From NCBI GenBank assembly GCA_934153675.1, contig CAKPFG010000002.1, forward strand, positions 1-64,000: a DNA stretch of 64,000 bases, given 5' to 3'. Below the pieces are notes generated by a model. The model had not been told where the DNA came from. It did not search any database and saw only the letters and a list, made by a program, of their open reading frames with translations. Shown here piece after piece: positions 17,099-24,216 of the stretch. How positions within the stretch are numbered: position 1 is the stretch's first letter; each line of letters starts with the position of its first letter. Both the position numbers and the translations under genes were made by a program. Origin of the DNA: an uncultured Bacilli bacterium. GTDB taxonomy: Bacteria > Bacillota_I > Bacilli_A > RF39 > UBA660.

Positions 17099-17959
17099 TT
17101 AAAATAATTTAATATTATCCCATCTAGTAAGACCTGCATTTAAGTTCTTATTTACTTGATTTTGAACTTCATCATATCTTGAACCTAATGCTTTTCTACG
17201 AGCATCACCATTACCGAAATCACCTCTAATAGTCTTTTTAACTAATGTTAAAAGGTCATCAGATGGTTGTGATGGTGTGCTAGGTGTTGATGGTTGACTT
17301 GGTGCAGGTTTTCCAACACCTTTATCTACTAATGCTTGAACTGCATTATATCTAGAACCTAATTTTGCCTTTCTAGTATCGCCATTACCAAATTCACCTG
17401 TCCATACTCTTCTAGCAAGTTCTTCATCGCTTACACCTTTAAATGGGTCATTTTGACTAGGTGTTCCTGCATGAACATCACCAATAGCAGGGTTAACAAT
17501 ACAACCTCTGAATTTATAACCACTACTTAATCCCCATCTTCCATTTGAATTTGTTCTTATACTATTCCAAAATGCACTAGAACTATATCCACTTTCAGAT
17601 GTATAGATTTGATTAGCACTATCAATTCTTTCTACTACTGCAACATGTCCTGCACCATCAGAGCCATTTAAGGTATTTCCTTTTTGCCATACCATAATAC
17701 CACCTAAAGTTGGATATGATACAACTTGTAATCCTAAACTTTTTGCTCTTTCGATAAAGTTTTCTGCATTACAATTTAGAGCAGGATATTTCATGCTTCC
17801 AATTATTTCATTAAATCTACCACAAGCATACCCTACACAGTTAGCAAGTACATTTGCATTTGCATCTGTTGGATATCCTTGAATACAAGTTGAATAACCA
17901 CCTCTAGATTTAGTAATATAGAACTTATTGCCACTAGGCTTACTTGTTCTCATTTGCAT
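17099..17959 (-). CDS. Phage endolysin: CHAP domain plus two CW_7 (Cpl-7-type) repeats
   Basis: A 286-residue lysin. The N-terminal CHAP domain has its cysteine in LANCVGYACGRF and histidine in GAGHVAVVE. A Ser/Thr/Pro linker then separates two Cpl-7-like wall-binding repeats (EFGNGDTRKAKLGSRYNAVQ and DFGNGDARRKALGSRYDEVQ). CHAP domains act as amidases or endopeptidases; CW_7 repeats bind muropeptides. The start at 17959 is preferred over 18001 because AGGAGGT lies upstream of it. Last gene of the lysis cassette. Confidence 0.92.
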   Translation of the reverse strand: MQMRTSKPSGNKFYITKSRGGYSTCIQGYPTDANANVLANCVGYACGRFNEIIGSMKYPALNCNAENFIERAKSLGLQVVSYPTLGGIMVWQKGNTLNGSDGAGHVAVVERIDSANQIYTSESGYSSSAFWNSIRTNSNGRWGLSSGYKFRGCIVNPAIGDVHAGTPSQNDPFKGVSDEELARRVWTGEFGNGDTRKAKLGSRYNAVQALVDKGVGKPAPSQPSTPSTPSQPSDDLLTLVKKTIRGDFGNGDARRKALGSRYDEVQNQVNKNLNAGLTRWDNIKLF

Positions 17960-18098
17960 CTTCTTCCACCTCCTCTTTGTTTTCAACTGTACAATCATCA
18001 CCCTCTACTAATGCATCAATTCCATCAGTATTGAATACTGTTTGTACTTCTTGTTCTTCTGTTACTTCTTCTGTAACATTTGTTTCCTTTTCTTCCAT
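17940..18098 (-). CDS. Small acidic phage protein
   Basis: A 52-residue protein rich in Glu/Asp, starting MEEKETNVTEEVTEEQEVQ. The start at 18098 has AAGGAGGGA eight bases upstream. It lies between holin and endolysin and overlaps the endolysin start by 20 bases. No homology recognised; the role is unknown. Confidence 0.6.
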   Translation of the reverse strand: MEEKETNVTEEVTEEQEVQTVFNTDGIDALVEGDDCTVENKEEVEEDANENK

Positions 18099-18141
18099 CT
18101 TTATCCCTCCTTTTGAAGAAAAATATATATAAAAAAGAGAA

Positions 18142-18345
18142 CTATTTGTTCTCTTTCTTACTATAATTTGCACTAGATATACCTAGTATTACACCTAAAG
18201 CAGTATCAATAGCAGTAATAGTAGCACCTATCTCTTCGCCATAAGGTATATTCCATATCTTAAATACAGTTATTACAAATGTAGCGATTGCAGGTAATAC
18301 ATACATTGCTATTTTCTTTAAAGTATCATAAGTTTTATTACTCAT
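18142..18345 (-). CDS. Phage holin (phi LC3-type)
   Basis: A 67-residue protein with two hydrophobic segments (AMYVLPAIATFVITVFKIW and ATITAIDTALGVILGIS) and a charged C-terminus, typical of phi LC3-family holins that perforate the membrane to release endolysin. It follows an XhlA-like gene and precedes the endolysin. Confidence 0.85.
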   Translation of the reverse strand: MSNKTYDTLKKIAMYVLPAIATFVITVFKIWNIPYGEEIGATITAIDTALGVILGISSANYSKKENK

Positions 18346-18364
18346 ACTACCACCTCTTTTCTAT

Positions 18365-18604
18365 TTATTTAGGACTTATTTGTATTAATGCAAATATTAA
18401 ACCTACAATTCCTGCAATAATTGCACCTACAATAGTCCTTGATAACCATTTGATTTTGTCTTTTATTTCATCAATATCCCTTTCATTCTGAATAGATAAA
18501 TTATGGGCATCATCAGTTTTTTCTTTCATGGTATTGTAATCATCTAATTTTGTTTCAATTTTAGTAAGTCTATCTAAAACTTCCCTCTCAAAACCTTTTT
18601 CCAT
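18365..18604 (-). CDS. XhlA-like haemolysin/lysis protein
   Basis: A 79-residue protein: an N-terminal coiled coil (EVLDRLTKIETKLDDYN) followed by one membrane segment (IVGAIIAGIVGLIFALIQI). This is the XhlA layout known from PBSX-type lysis cassettes, where XhlA works with a holin. The start has GGGAGGAT eight bases upstream. First gene after a late promoter and its promoter-proximal terminator. Confidence 0.85.
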   Translation of the reverse strand: MEKGFEREVLDRLTKIETKLDDYNTMKEKTDDAHNLSIQNERDIDEIKDKIKWLSRTIVGAIIAGIVGLIFALIQISPK

Positions 18605-18624
18605 CTTTATCCTCCCTCTAGCAT

Positions 18625-18651
18625 AAAAAAAGACAACTTCGTTTTGTTGCC
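18625..18651 (-). terminator. Promoter-proximal terminator before the lysis genes
   Basis: A stem GGCAAC/GTTGTC (one G-T pair) with a 7-T run starts about 20 bases after the -10 box at 18667-18672. It matches the hairpin at 36384-36407 in position and sequence. It ends the RT-side transcript, the new transcript, or both. Confidence 0.75.
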
Positions 18652-18666
18652 TTATTATCTATATAC

Positions 18667-18698
18667 ATTATAACACGATTTTAGTGTGAGTTTTGTGA
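18667..18698 (-). promoter_or_regulatory. Late promoter 3 (lysis cassette)
   Basis: Minus strand: TCACA (18694-18698), 4 bases, TCACAC (18684-18689), 11 bases, TATAAT (18667-18672). There is no TTGACA. The same boxes with identical spacing occur at 33454-33485 and 36424-36455, suggesting a shared phage activator. It overlaps the last codons of the reverse transcriptase gene. Confidence 0.75.
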
Positions 18699-19817
18699 AT
18701 TATTAAGAAATAAATCATTGAATAATTTATCCATATTTAATAATGTTCTATGACAGTCATATTTAGCAATATTTCCTCGCCATGATTTGTATTGCTCTTC
18801 TATTTCATTAAATGTCATCTCATTATTATCTAACATTTTCTTAAAACTCTTTAATTTTCTTCTTTCTCTAACTATATTGCTCTTTACAGGTATTCTAACA
18901 AGATGTCCTGTATCAGTTAAACGATATTTTATCTTTAAAAAAGTAAAACCTTTATCTATTCTAAATATTTGTGTTTTCTTTTTATTGATAAATATACCTA
19001 ATTTATCACATATAACAATAATATCTTCTAATAATTGCTTTAATTCCTCTTTATTATTGCTTAAAATATAGGTATCATCCATATATCTTCCATAATATTT
19101 CATTCTTTTAACTATTTTACAATAATTATCCATCCTAGTTGGATAATAAATGCCTGAAATTTGCGATATTTGGCTACCTATACCTAATGACTTATGAATA
19201 TATCTTTCACCTGTCCTAGCACCTGCTTTTTTGGCATAAGTCAAAGAGTCAAATAAGTCTTTTTCTGTTGCATCATAATTTGATACATCAATTGAAAAAC
19301 TATCTATAAGATGAGCAATTAATTTTAATATATCCTCATCATCAATGATTTCTTTATACATATCCATTAATGGCCTATGCAAAATATTATCATAAAACTT
19401 GCTAAAATCGATAATGAGTGCATATCCACGATTTCCATACTTTCTATAATATTTATGTAAGTGAGTTTCAACTCTCTTACGAGCAAAATCAATACCTTTA
19501 TTCTTTATACTTGCACCATTATCATAAGTTAGATATGGTGTAACTATGGGAGTCAATTGGTCGCATAATGCTCTTTGTACAACTCTATCATAGAAACTAA
19601 TGGAGCGAACATATCTCTCTTTACCTCTTTCACACAAAAAGAAGTTATCAAATGCACCTTGCTTATAGGTTTTATTTCTTAACTCTATTTGTGTTTTTCT
19701 TATATTTTTAAGTAAATTGGCTTCATATTGTTGAACACTATTTTTCCATATACTATTTTTTCTTGTTTTATAGAAACTATCAACTAAAACATTGGCATTA
19801 CTAATCTTATCAATCAT
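18681..19817 (-). CDS. DGR reverse transcriptase
   Basis: A 378-residue reverse transcriptase of the group II/DGR type. Motifs in order: RYVRSISFYDRVVQRALCDQ, LIIDFSKFYDNI (first catalytic Asp), the DGR-type SQ box in GIGSQISQISGIYYP, and the catalytic YMDD in YYGRYMDDTYIL. A thumb-like C-terminal part follows; there is no maturase or endonuclease domain. It copies the adjacent template repeat (19944-20022) with errors at adenines. Order target, avd, TR, RT is the canonical DGR arrangement. Start ATG at 19817 has TAGGA upstream. Confidence 0.93.
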   Translation of the reverse strand: MIDKISNANVLVDSFYKTRKNSIWKNSVQQYEANLLKNIRKTQIELRNKTYKQGAFDNFFLCERGKERYVRSISFYDRVVQRALCDQLTPIVTPYLTYDNGASIKNKGIDFARKRVETHLHKYYRKYGNRGYALIIDFSKFYDNILHRPLMDMYKEIIDDEDILKLIAHLIDSFSIDVSNYDATEKDLFDSLTYAKKAGARTGERYIHKSLGIGSQISQISGIYYPTRMDNYCKIVKRMKYYGRYMDDTYILSNNKEELKQLLEDIIVICDKLGIFINKKKTQIFRIDKGFTFLKIKYRLTDTGHLVRIPVKSNIVRERRKLKSFKKMLDNNEMTFNEIEEQYKSWRGNIAKYDCHRTLLNMDKLFNDLFLNNSQNSH

Positions 19818-19943
19818 ATTTTGTTCCTAACTCTAATTGACTTATCAAAGAGTATCAAAATATCTATTTGCCTCTCGGACAGGATAAAGTTTCCTTTTAA
19901 TTCTTGCAACGGTACTTAACCTAATCATTGTGCAAGTTAAAAT

Positions 19944-20022
19944 CAGGGGCGAACACCACCAGAGTTGGAAGCATTGTTGTAGTTACTATTACCATTGTTG
20001 TTGACATTGCAGAACCAAGCAT
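19944..20022 (-). repeat. DGR template repeat (TR)
   Basis: A 79-base non-coding copy of the variable repeat at 20740-20818. Read on the minus strand its variable part contains nine AAC/AAT triplets. Every one of the 15 internal differences from VR, and the edge difference that makes TGA instead of TGC, falls on an adenine of TR. The 20 bases at the 3' (sense) end are otherwise unchanged. It lies between the Avd-like gene and the RT, in the 236-base gap 19818-20053. I see no other gene in that gap. Confidence 0.96.
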
Positions 20023-20053
20023 AGCCCATAATAATTTTGAACAAACCTTACCC

Positions 20054-20605
20054 TTAATTTTCTTCTTTTTTATCTATTTCTTTTATTATTCTATTATCAG
20101 ATTTTCGCCAACCTTTTAATAACACAATCTCTTTTTCAATCATATCAACATATCTCATGTATTTTTCTACATTTGGATGACATACATATATGATATATTG
20201 CATTTCTTGAAGAAGATTTTCACAATCAATGATTGCTTGTGTCTGATAATTTCTTCGCAAGTAGTATTCTTCTTTATTAGTTATATGAATTGTATTTGCA
20301 GAACAAATATTTTTCATCATATTCCTCAATAAATCCATGAAATAATCTCGTTCTTTATCAATTAGCCACGATGGAAAATTATCAATGAAACTATTTTTGA
20401 TATCGTATGCAGAAAGAATATCTTCTATTTGTTCAATATCTTCTTCATCAATATCATATACTTCTTGAGCAAATTCCAAATTTCTTCTTCTTGACTTTAT
20501 TCCAAAATCTTTCAAAAGAAATTCAGTCATCATCAATCTTAACTTTATAGCATTATGATAGAACTCCATCTTTGAAATGTTTCTTTTTCTTTTCAACACA
20601 CTCAA
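20054..20605 (-). CDS. avd: Avd-like DGR accessory protein
   Basis: A 183-residue, largely helical, charged protein opening KRKRNISKMEFYHNAIKLR. This resembles the four-helix-bundle Avd (accessory variability determinant) family, whose Bordetella phage member binds the RT and the TR RNA. It is longer than the classical ~128 residues. A TTG start at 20605 is used, with GGGAG about ten bases upstream; the ATG at residue 13 is an alternative. Position between target gene and TR supports the call. Confidence 0.8.
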   Translation of the reverse strand: MSVLKRKRNISKMEFYHNAIKLRLMMTEFLLKDFGIKSRRRNLEFAQEVYDIDEEDIEQIEDILSAYDIKNSFIDNFPSWLIDKERDYFMDLLRNMMKNICSANTIHITNKEEYYLRRNYQTQAIIDCENLLQEMQYIIYVCHPNVEKYMRYVDMIEKEIVLLKGWRKSDNRIIKEIDKKEEN

Positions 20606-20689
20606 TATCTATCAACTCCCTATTATATTCTAACTGTTTATTATTTTTATGTCAATTCATCACAGAAAATTGATATTAATTTAATCTAT

Positions 20690-20725
20690 AATCTGCCACC
20701 CCATAAAGGGGTGTGATTGCAGATT
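20690..20725. repeat. Stem-loop just 3' of the DGR variable repeat
   Basis: Two stacked stems: AATCTGC/GCAGATT outside and CACCCC/GGGGTG inside with loop ATAAA. A 5-base bulge lies on one side. It lies at the stop codon of the target gene, about 15 bases from the end of VR. In Bordetella phage DGRs a hairpin at this position stimulates retrohoming. Confidence 0.75.
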
Positions 20726-21545
20726 AATAGATTAAAAAGCAGGGGCGAACACCACCAGAGGAGGAAGCAAAGTAGTAGCCACTAATACCACCGCTGCCGA
20801 CAACGCAGAACCAAGCATTAGAAGCCACACTTCTCAACCAATACCATTGTCTAGCATTACTATCATTAAATGCTACTATTTTACTTTTATCTAATCTAAA
20901 TAATGCTAATTGTGATTTATCTATTTCATAAGCATTCGGCATATTTGTACCATGTAGAGCATTATGAAATATATTAGCACCATAAACCATTAATTCATTC
21001 ATTAATTCAATTGTAGAGTCATACCATGTTCCACCACTTTCATAATTATTTGTAACTGCATTTTGCAAGTGATTTCTATGGCTTAATATATGATTAGTTC
21101 CAAAGTCATTTTTAATTATATTTCTATATGTATTTAAATATGTGGTGTACATCTTACTACCAATATAAGCACCTGTAGTAACATTAGAGTCATTCATTTT
21201 TTCATTACCCATTGTCTTTTCAGGTATCATTAAAACATGTGGAGTAGTACATTCAGTATCGCCACAATGAAGTCTATAATTAATATCTGCCACTAAATAC
21301 TTTCTACCACTATTTCTACCTATAATATAATCACCAATAAATATATCATCAAATGTACCATTGGCTATTTGAGTAGATAATGTACCATCATAAAACAAAT
21401 CAGTAATATCTTTACCTCTATATATTGAATTATGAAAACCTGCATTTTGCCTATTTAAAACTTCATTTAAAGGTTCATCTTGATAATAGATTGAACTACT
21501 TTCTATTCCATTACCATTTTTTACTCTATATATATTTTTACTCAT
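20724..21545 (-). CDS. DGR target: tail-tip protein with C-type-lectin-like variable domain
   Basis: A 273-residue protein. The N-terminal half (residues 20-150) may attach to the baseplate. The C-terminal half has the DGR lectin-fold pattern WYDSTIELMNELMVYGANIF, QWYWLRSVASNAWF and GGVRPCFLIY. Residues about 242-268 are encoded by the variable repeat: the template's Asn codons read here as Val, Gly, Ser, Gly, Ile, Gly, Tyr, Phe and Ser. It is probably a receptor-binding protein whose diversity changes host range. It follows the baseplate gene directly. Confidence 0.9.
   Translation of the reverse strand: MSKNIYRVKNGNGIESSSIYYQDEPLNEVLNRQNAGFHNSIYRGKDITDLFYDGTLSTQIANGTFDDIFIGDYIIGRNSGRKYLVADINYRLHCGDTECTTPHVLMIPEKTMGNEKMNDSNVTTGAYIGSKMYTTYLNTYRNIIKNDFGTNHILSHRNHLQNAVTNNYESGGTWYDSTIELMNELMVYGANIFHNALHGTNMPNAYEIDKSQLALFRLDKSKIVAFNDSNARQWYWLRSVASNAWFCVVGSGGISGYYFASSSGGVRPCFLIY
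20740..20818 (-). repeat. DGR variable repeat (VR)
   Basis: 79 bases at the 3' end of the target gene, aligned without gaps to TR 19944-20022. Fifteen internal substitutions change nine Asn codons of TR to other residues. The 20 bases nearest the stop are identical and mark the initiation-of-mutagenic-homing side. Confidence 0.96.
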
Positions 21546-21557
21546 AGATTATTCCTC

Positions 21558-22283
21558 CTATTCTATTGTCCTTGATAATTCAAAATCTAATATATTAGCT
21601 TGAATTTCTGCGACATCATCTAATAATTGGTCAACATTAGGTGTAATAGCATCTATTTCATTTTGTAAATGACCTGCTACATCTGTAGATAGTTGACCTT
21701 TTACATGTTCGAACCATGTATCAAAGTCACCTGTCATTGTATCAATTGTATTATCAAATATTGCTTGAATTTGAATAAATAATTGTTCTGTATCAGGCGT
21801 TTGTACTGTAGATATAACATTACCACAATCACTTGTTATAAACCTCGTATCAGTAACTAAATTTTGAGTTATTTCAGTAGTTCCTGCAGGAACACTAATT
21901 TTTGCAATTCTTAAATCATATGTAGTCGATGTTCTAACTAAATCAGGAGCAATAGGATTTTCTGCAAATGCTCCTTTAACTACCATTGCAGTTATAGTCC
22001 TTTCAGTTAAATTCCATCTAATAACAACATTATCAATACGATTTAAAACACCATCGGCATTATCTACTATTAGTGTTTTAATTGCATCATTATCATATCT
22101 GTAACCATTTATATTTGCAGAACCTATACTTACATTAACAGACATATTATCATTATCTGCTAATACTTGGCAACCATTATTAAATATACCATTAGTAAAA
22201 TATGTGGCTAAATGTCTTGCAAAATCTTCTGCATAATAGACTCTATCGCCATCAACATCATTAAAAAAACTAAACTTTTCCAT
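21558..22283 (-). CDS. Baseplate/tail-fibre structural protein
   Basis: A 241-residue protein. The N-terminal part (FSFFNDVDGDRVYYAEDFAR) and the NGYRYDND and ITQNLVTDTRFI motifs are typical of siphovirus baseplate upper proteins (BppU-like). The C-terminal 80 residues look helical. It would connect the tail tip to the adjacent DGR target protein. It has an AGGAGGATGATG start context. Confidence 0.72.
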   Translation of the reverse strand: MEKFSFFNDVDGDRVYYAEDFARHLATYFTNGIFNNGCQVLADNDNMSVNVSIGSANINGYRYDNDAIKTLIVDNADGVLNRIDNVVIRWNLTERTITAMVVKGAFAENPIAPDLVRTSTTYDLRIAKISVPAGTTEITQNLVTDTRFITSDCGNVISTVQTPDTEQLFIQIQAIFDNTIDTMTGDFDTWFEHVKGQLSTDVAGHLQNEIDAITPNVDQLLDDVAEIQANILDFELSRTIE

Positions 22284-22297
22284 ATCATCATCCTCCT

Positions 22298-23344
22298 TTA
22301 AGAATTAATATCTATATTATCAACAAATGGTATTCCAAATGTGACATATATTTTTTGATTATTATTTTCAATAGTTTCTTCTATTTCAGTAATTCTTCTT
22401 TTTAGTGTTATTCCCCATGACTCTTTGTTGATATTAACAATATCACCTAAATCCCATAATTTTTTATAGTCATCGGCATATACTGTTACCTCTAGAGTTA
22501 TAGTTTGTTCTACTAAATTCTCATTACCTTTAGTTTTTAATACTTCTTTGTATTGTGCAAGTGTTAAATCACCTTGATTTTCAGATTTAGCATCTACAAA
22601 TACCTCTCTTAAATCTAGGTCGGTATAAGTTCCACTTGTTACTTCTGCCATTATTCTTGCATCATCTTCACCTTGACCACCTATTAATGCATAATTCTTT
22701 TCAGTTTTAGCACTATAAGTGTAATTGGCTACTTCTATATTTGATTTATCTTCACTAAATTCATATCTAGGATTAACTGATTGTGTTTCAGTCCTATCTT
22801 TACCTTGATAATTTTCATAAATATACTTTTTATTTGGAATATCAATTGATATTCTATGTGCAATTGTTGATAACTTGGCTAAACTAACCAAATATTCATA
22901 TACATTCTTATAACTTACTTGAAAAATAACATTATCTGAACTAATATCGGTATTTTTGATTTCTAAACGAGAAAAAGGAGTCATTGCATTCAATATTTTC
23001 CTTTCACCTGCTAAATATGTACCATTGTGATTAATTTTATTTTTTATTATTCTTCTTTCTAATATACTAGATAAAAACCTACCATAAATTATAACTTCAA
23101 CACCTGCTTCACCTGCATCGTTGATGGTATAACTTTCAACAATTCCAACTTCTACTGCATCACTTCTTATTATTAAATTATCTTTTTGTAGAAATTTATA
23201 AGTATTTTCATTTAATGGGATATGAAGTTCGAACTCACCTGCCTCAAAGTATTTTCTTCGCCATCTTAAAGACTTAAAAAAATCAATTATTCCGATGAGT
23301 TCGACACTTTTGTTATATACATATATTTCAAATTCTTCAATCAT
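22298..23344 (-). CDS. Tail protein, ReqiPepy6 Gp37-like family
   Basis: A 348-residue tail-tip protein. The N-terminus FEIYVYNKSVELIGIIDFFK and SLRWRRKYFEAGEFELHIP match the Gp37-like/tail-associated family that follows Dit in many Gram-positive siphoviruses. It corresponds to the hub (Tal-like) component. The start overlaps the Dit stop by one base. Confidence 0.8.
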   Translation of the reverse strand: MIEEFEIYVYNKSVELIGIIDFFKSLRWRRKYFEAGEFELHIPLNENTYKFLQKDNLIIRSDAVEVGIVESYTINDAGEAGVEVIIYGRFLSSILERRIIKNKINHNGTYLAGERKILNAMTPFSRLEIKNTDISSDNVIFQVSYKNVYEYLVSLAKLSTIAHRISIDIPNKKYIYENYQGKDRTETQSVNPRYEFSEDKSNIEVANYTYSAKTEKNYALIGGQGEDDARIMAEVTSGTYTDLDLREVFVDAKSENQGDLTLAQYKEVLKTKGNENLVEQTITLEVTVYADDYKKLWDLGDIVNINKESWGITLKRRITEIEETIENNNQKIYVTFGIPFVDNIDINS

Positions 23345-24204
23345 TATACTGCCTCATATTCATTTGAATACTCAATTACTGCTTCTAGATTATCAACACC
23401 TGTATCGGCATTATATCTAAAAGTATTACTTCCATGATGAACTTGTAAGAATTTGCTACCATATACCATTAAATTATTTATATTTTCTTCTATCCCTGTA
23501 CTTATAGGAATATAAACTATATTTTTATTTTGCCTATATGTACTTACTATAATCTTGTCACCTGCAGACATAGTTTTTTCAATTTTCATTTCTTCCCTAG
23601 TATCTACATTAAATAATGATGGATTTTCAACTGTATCATTTGCAGTAAATGTTATTGTCATACCAAACTCAATATTTGTATCATTTTGAATAGTAGCCAT
23701 TGAAGTAGTATTTTTTCTACCAAATACAATACCACTATCACGAGGTATCCTTAATGCAAACTTAAATGCAGGTGACCATGTTGCCATCTGCATTATAGTT
23801 GGTTCTAAATCAGTAAAATATGGATTTTGACATATCAAAGATATTTGAAAATGTCTATGCAATCCTTTTTCATTGACTCTAATACTCTCTACTTTATAAT
23901 TTATCTTTCTCTTTAAATCACCCTCATAGTAATATAATGTTCCTGTGGATTTTAAAGGGAAAACACGATACAACTTTTGTCTATTAGCAATAATATCATT
24001 TCTAATAGCACCTTTTATAACAATATTTCGCTTTTCAATTGATGTTCCTACATAACTTTCACCAATTGCATAAGCACTTTTCATACCTGCAACTACACCT
24101 AATACTTCATGTAATCCATCGACACTTTCAAGGAAGAATGGAAATTTATAATCAAAGGTTATTTTTTCATCTAAATATGACATACATACTATTCTTTTAG
24201 CCAT
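23344..24204 (-). CDS. Distal tail protein (Dit)
   Basis: A 286-residue Dit-family protein, the hexameric adaptor joining tail tube and tip. Position after the tape measure, the length, and the motif RNIVIKGAIRNDIIANRQKL with a C-terminal beta-sandwich pattern fit the family. AGGAGGAAT precedes the start. Confidence 0.82.
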   Translation of the reverse strand: MAKRIVCMSYLDEKITFDYKFPFFLESVDGLHEVLGVVAGMKSAYAIGESYVGTSIEKRNIVIKGAIRNDIIANRQKLYRVFPLKSTGTLYYYEGDLKRKINYKVESIRVNEKGLHRHFQISLICQNPYFTDLEPTIMQMATWSPAFKFALRIPRDSGIVFGRKNTTSMATIQNDTNIEFGMTITFTANDTVENPSLFNVDTREEMKIEKTMSAGDKIIVSTYRQNKNIVYIPISTGIEENINNLMVYGSKFLQVHHGSNTFRYNADTGVDNLEAVIEYSNEYEAV

Positions 24205-24216
24205 TTTCTATTCCTC

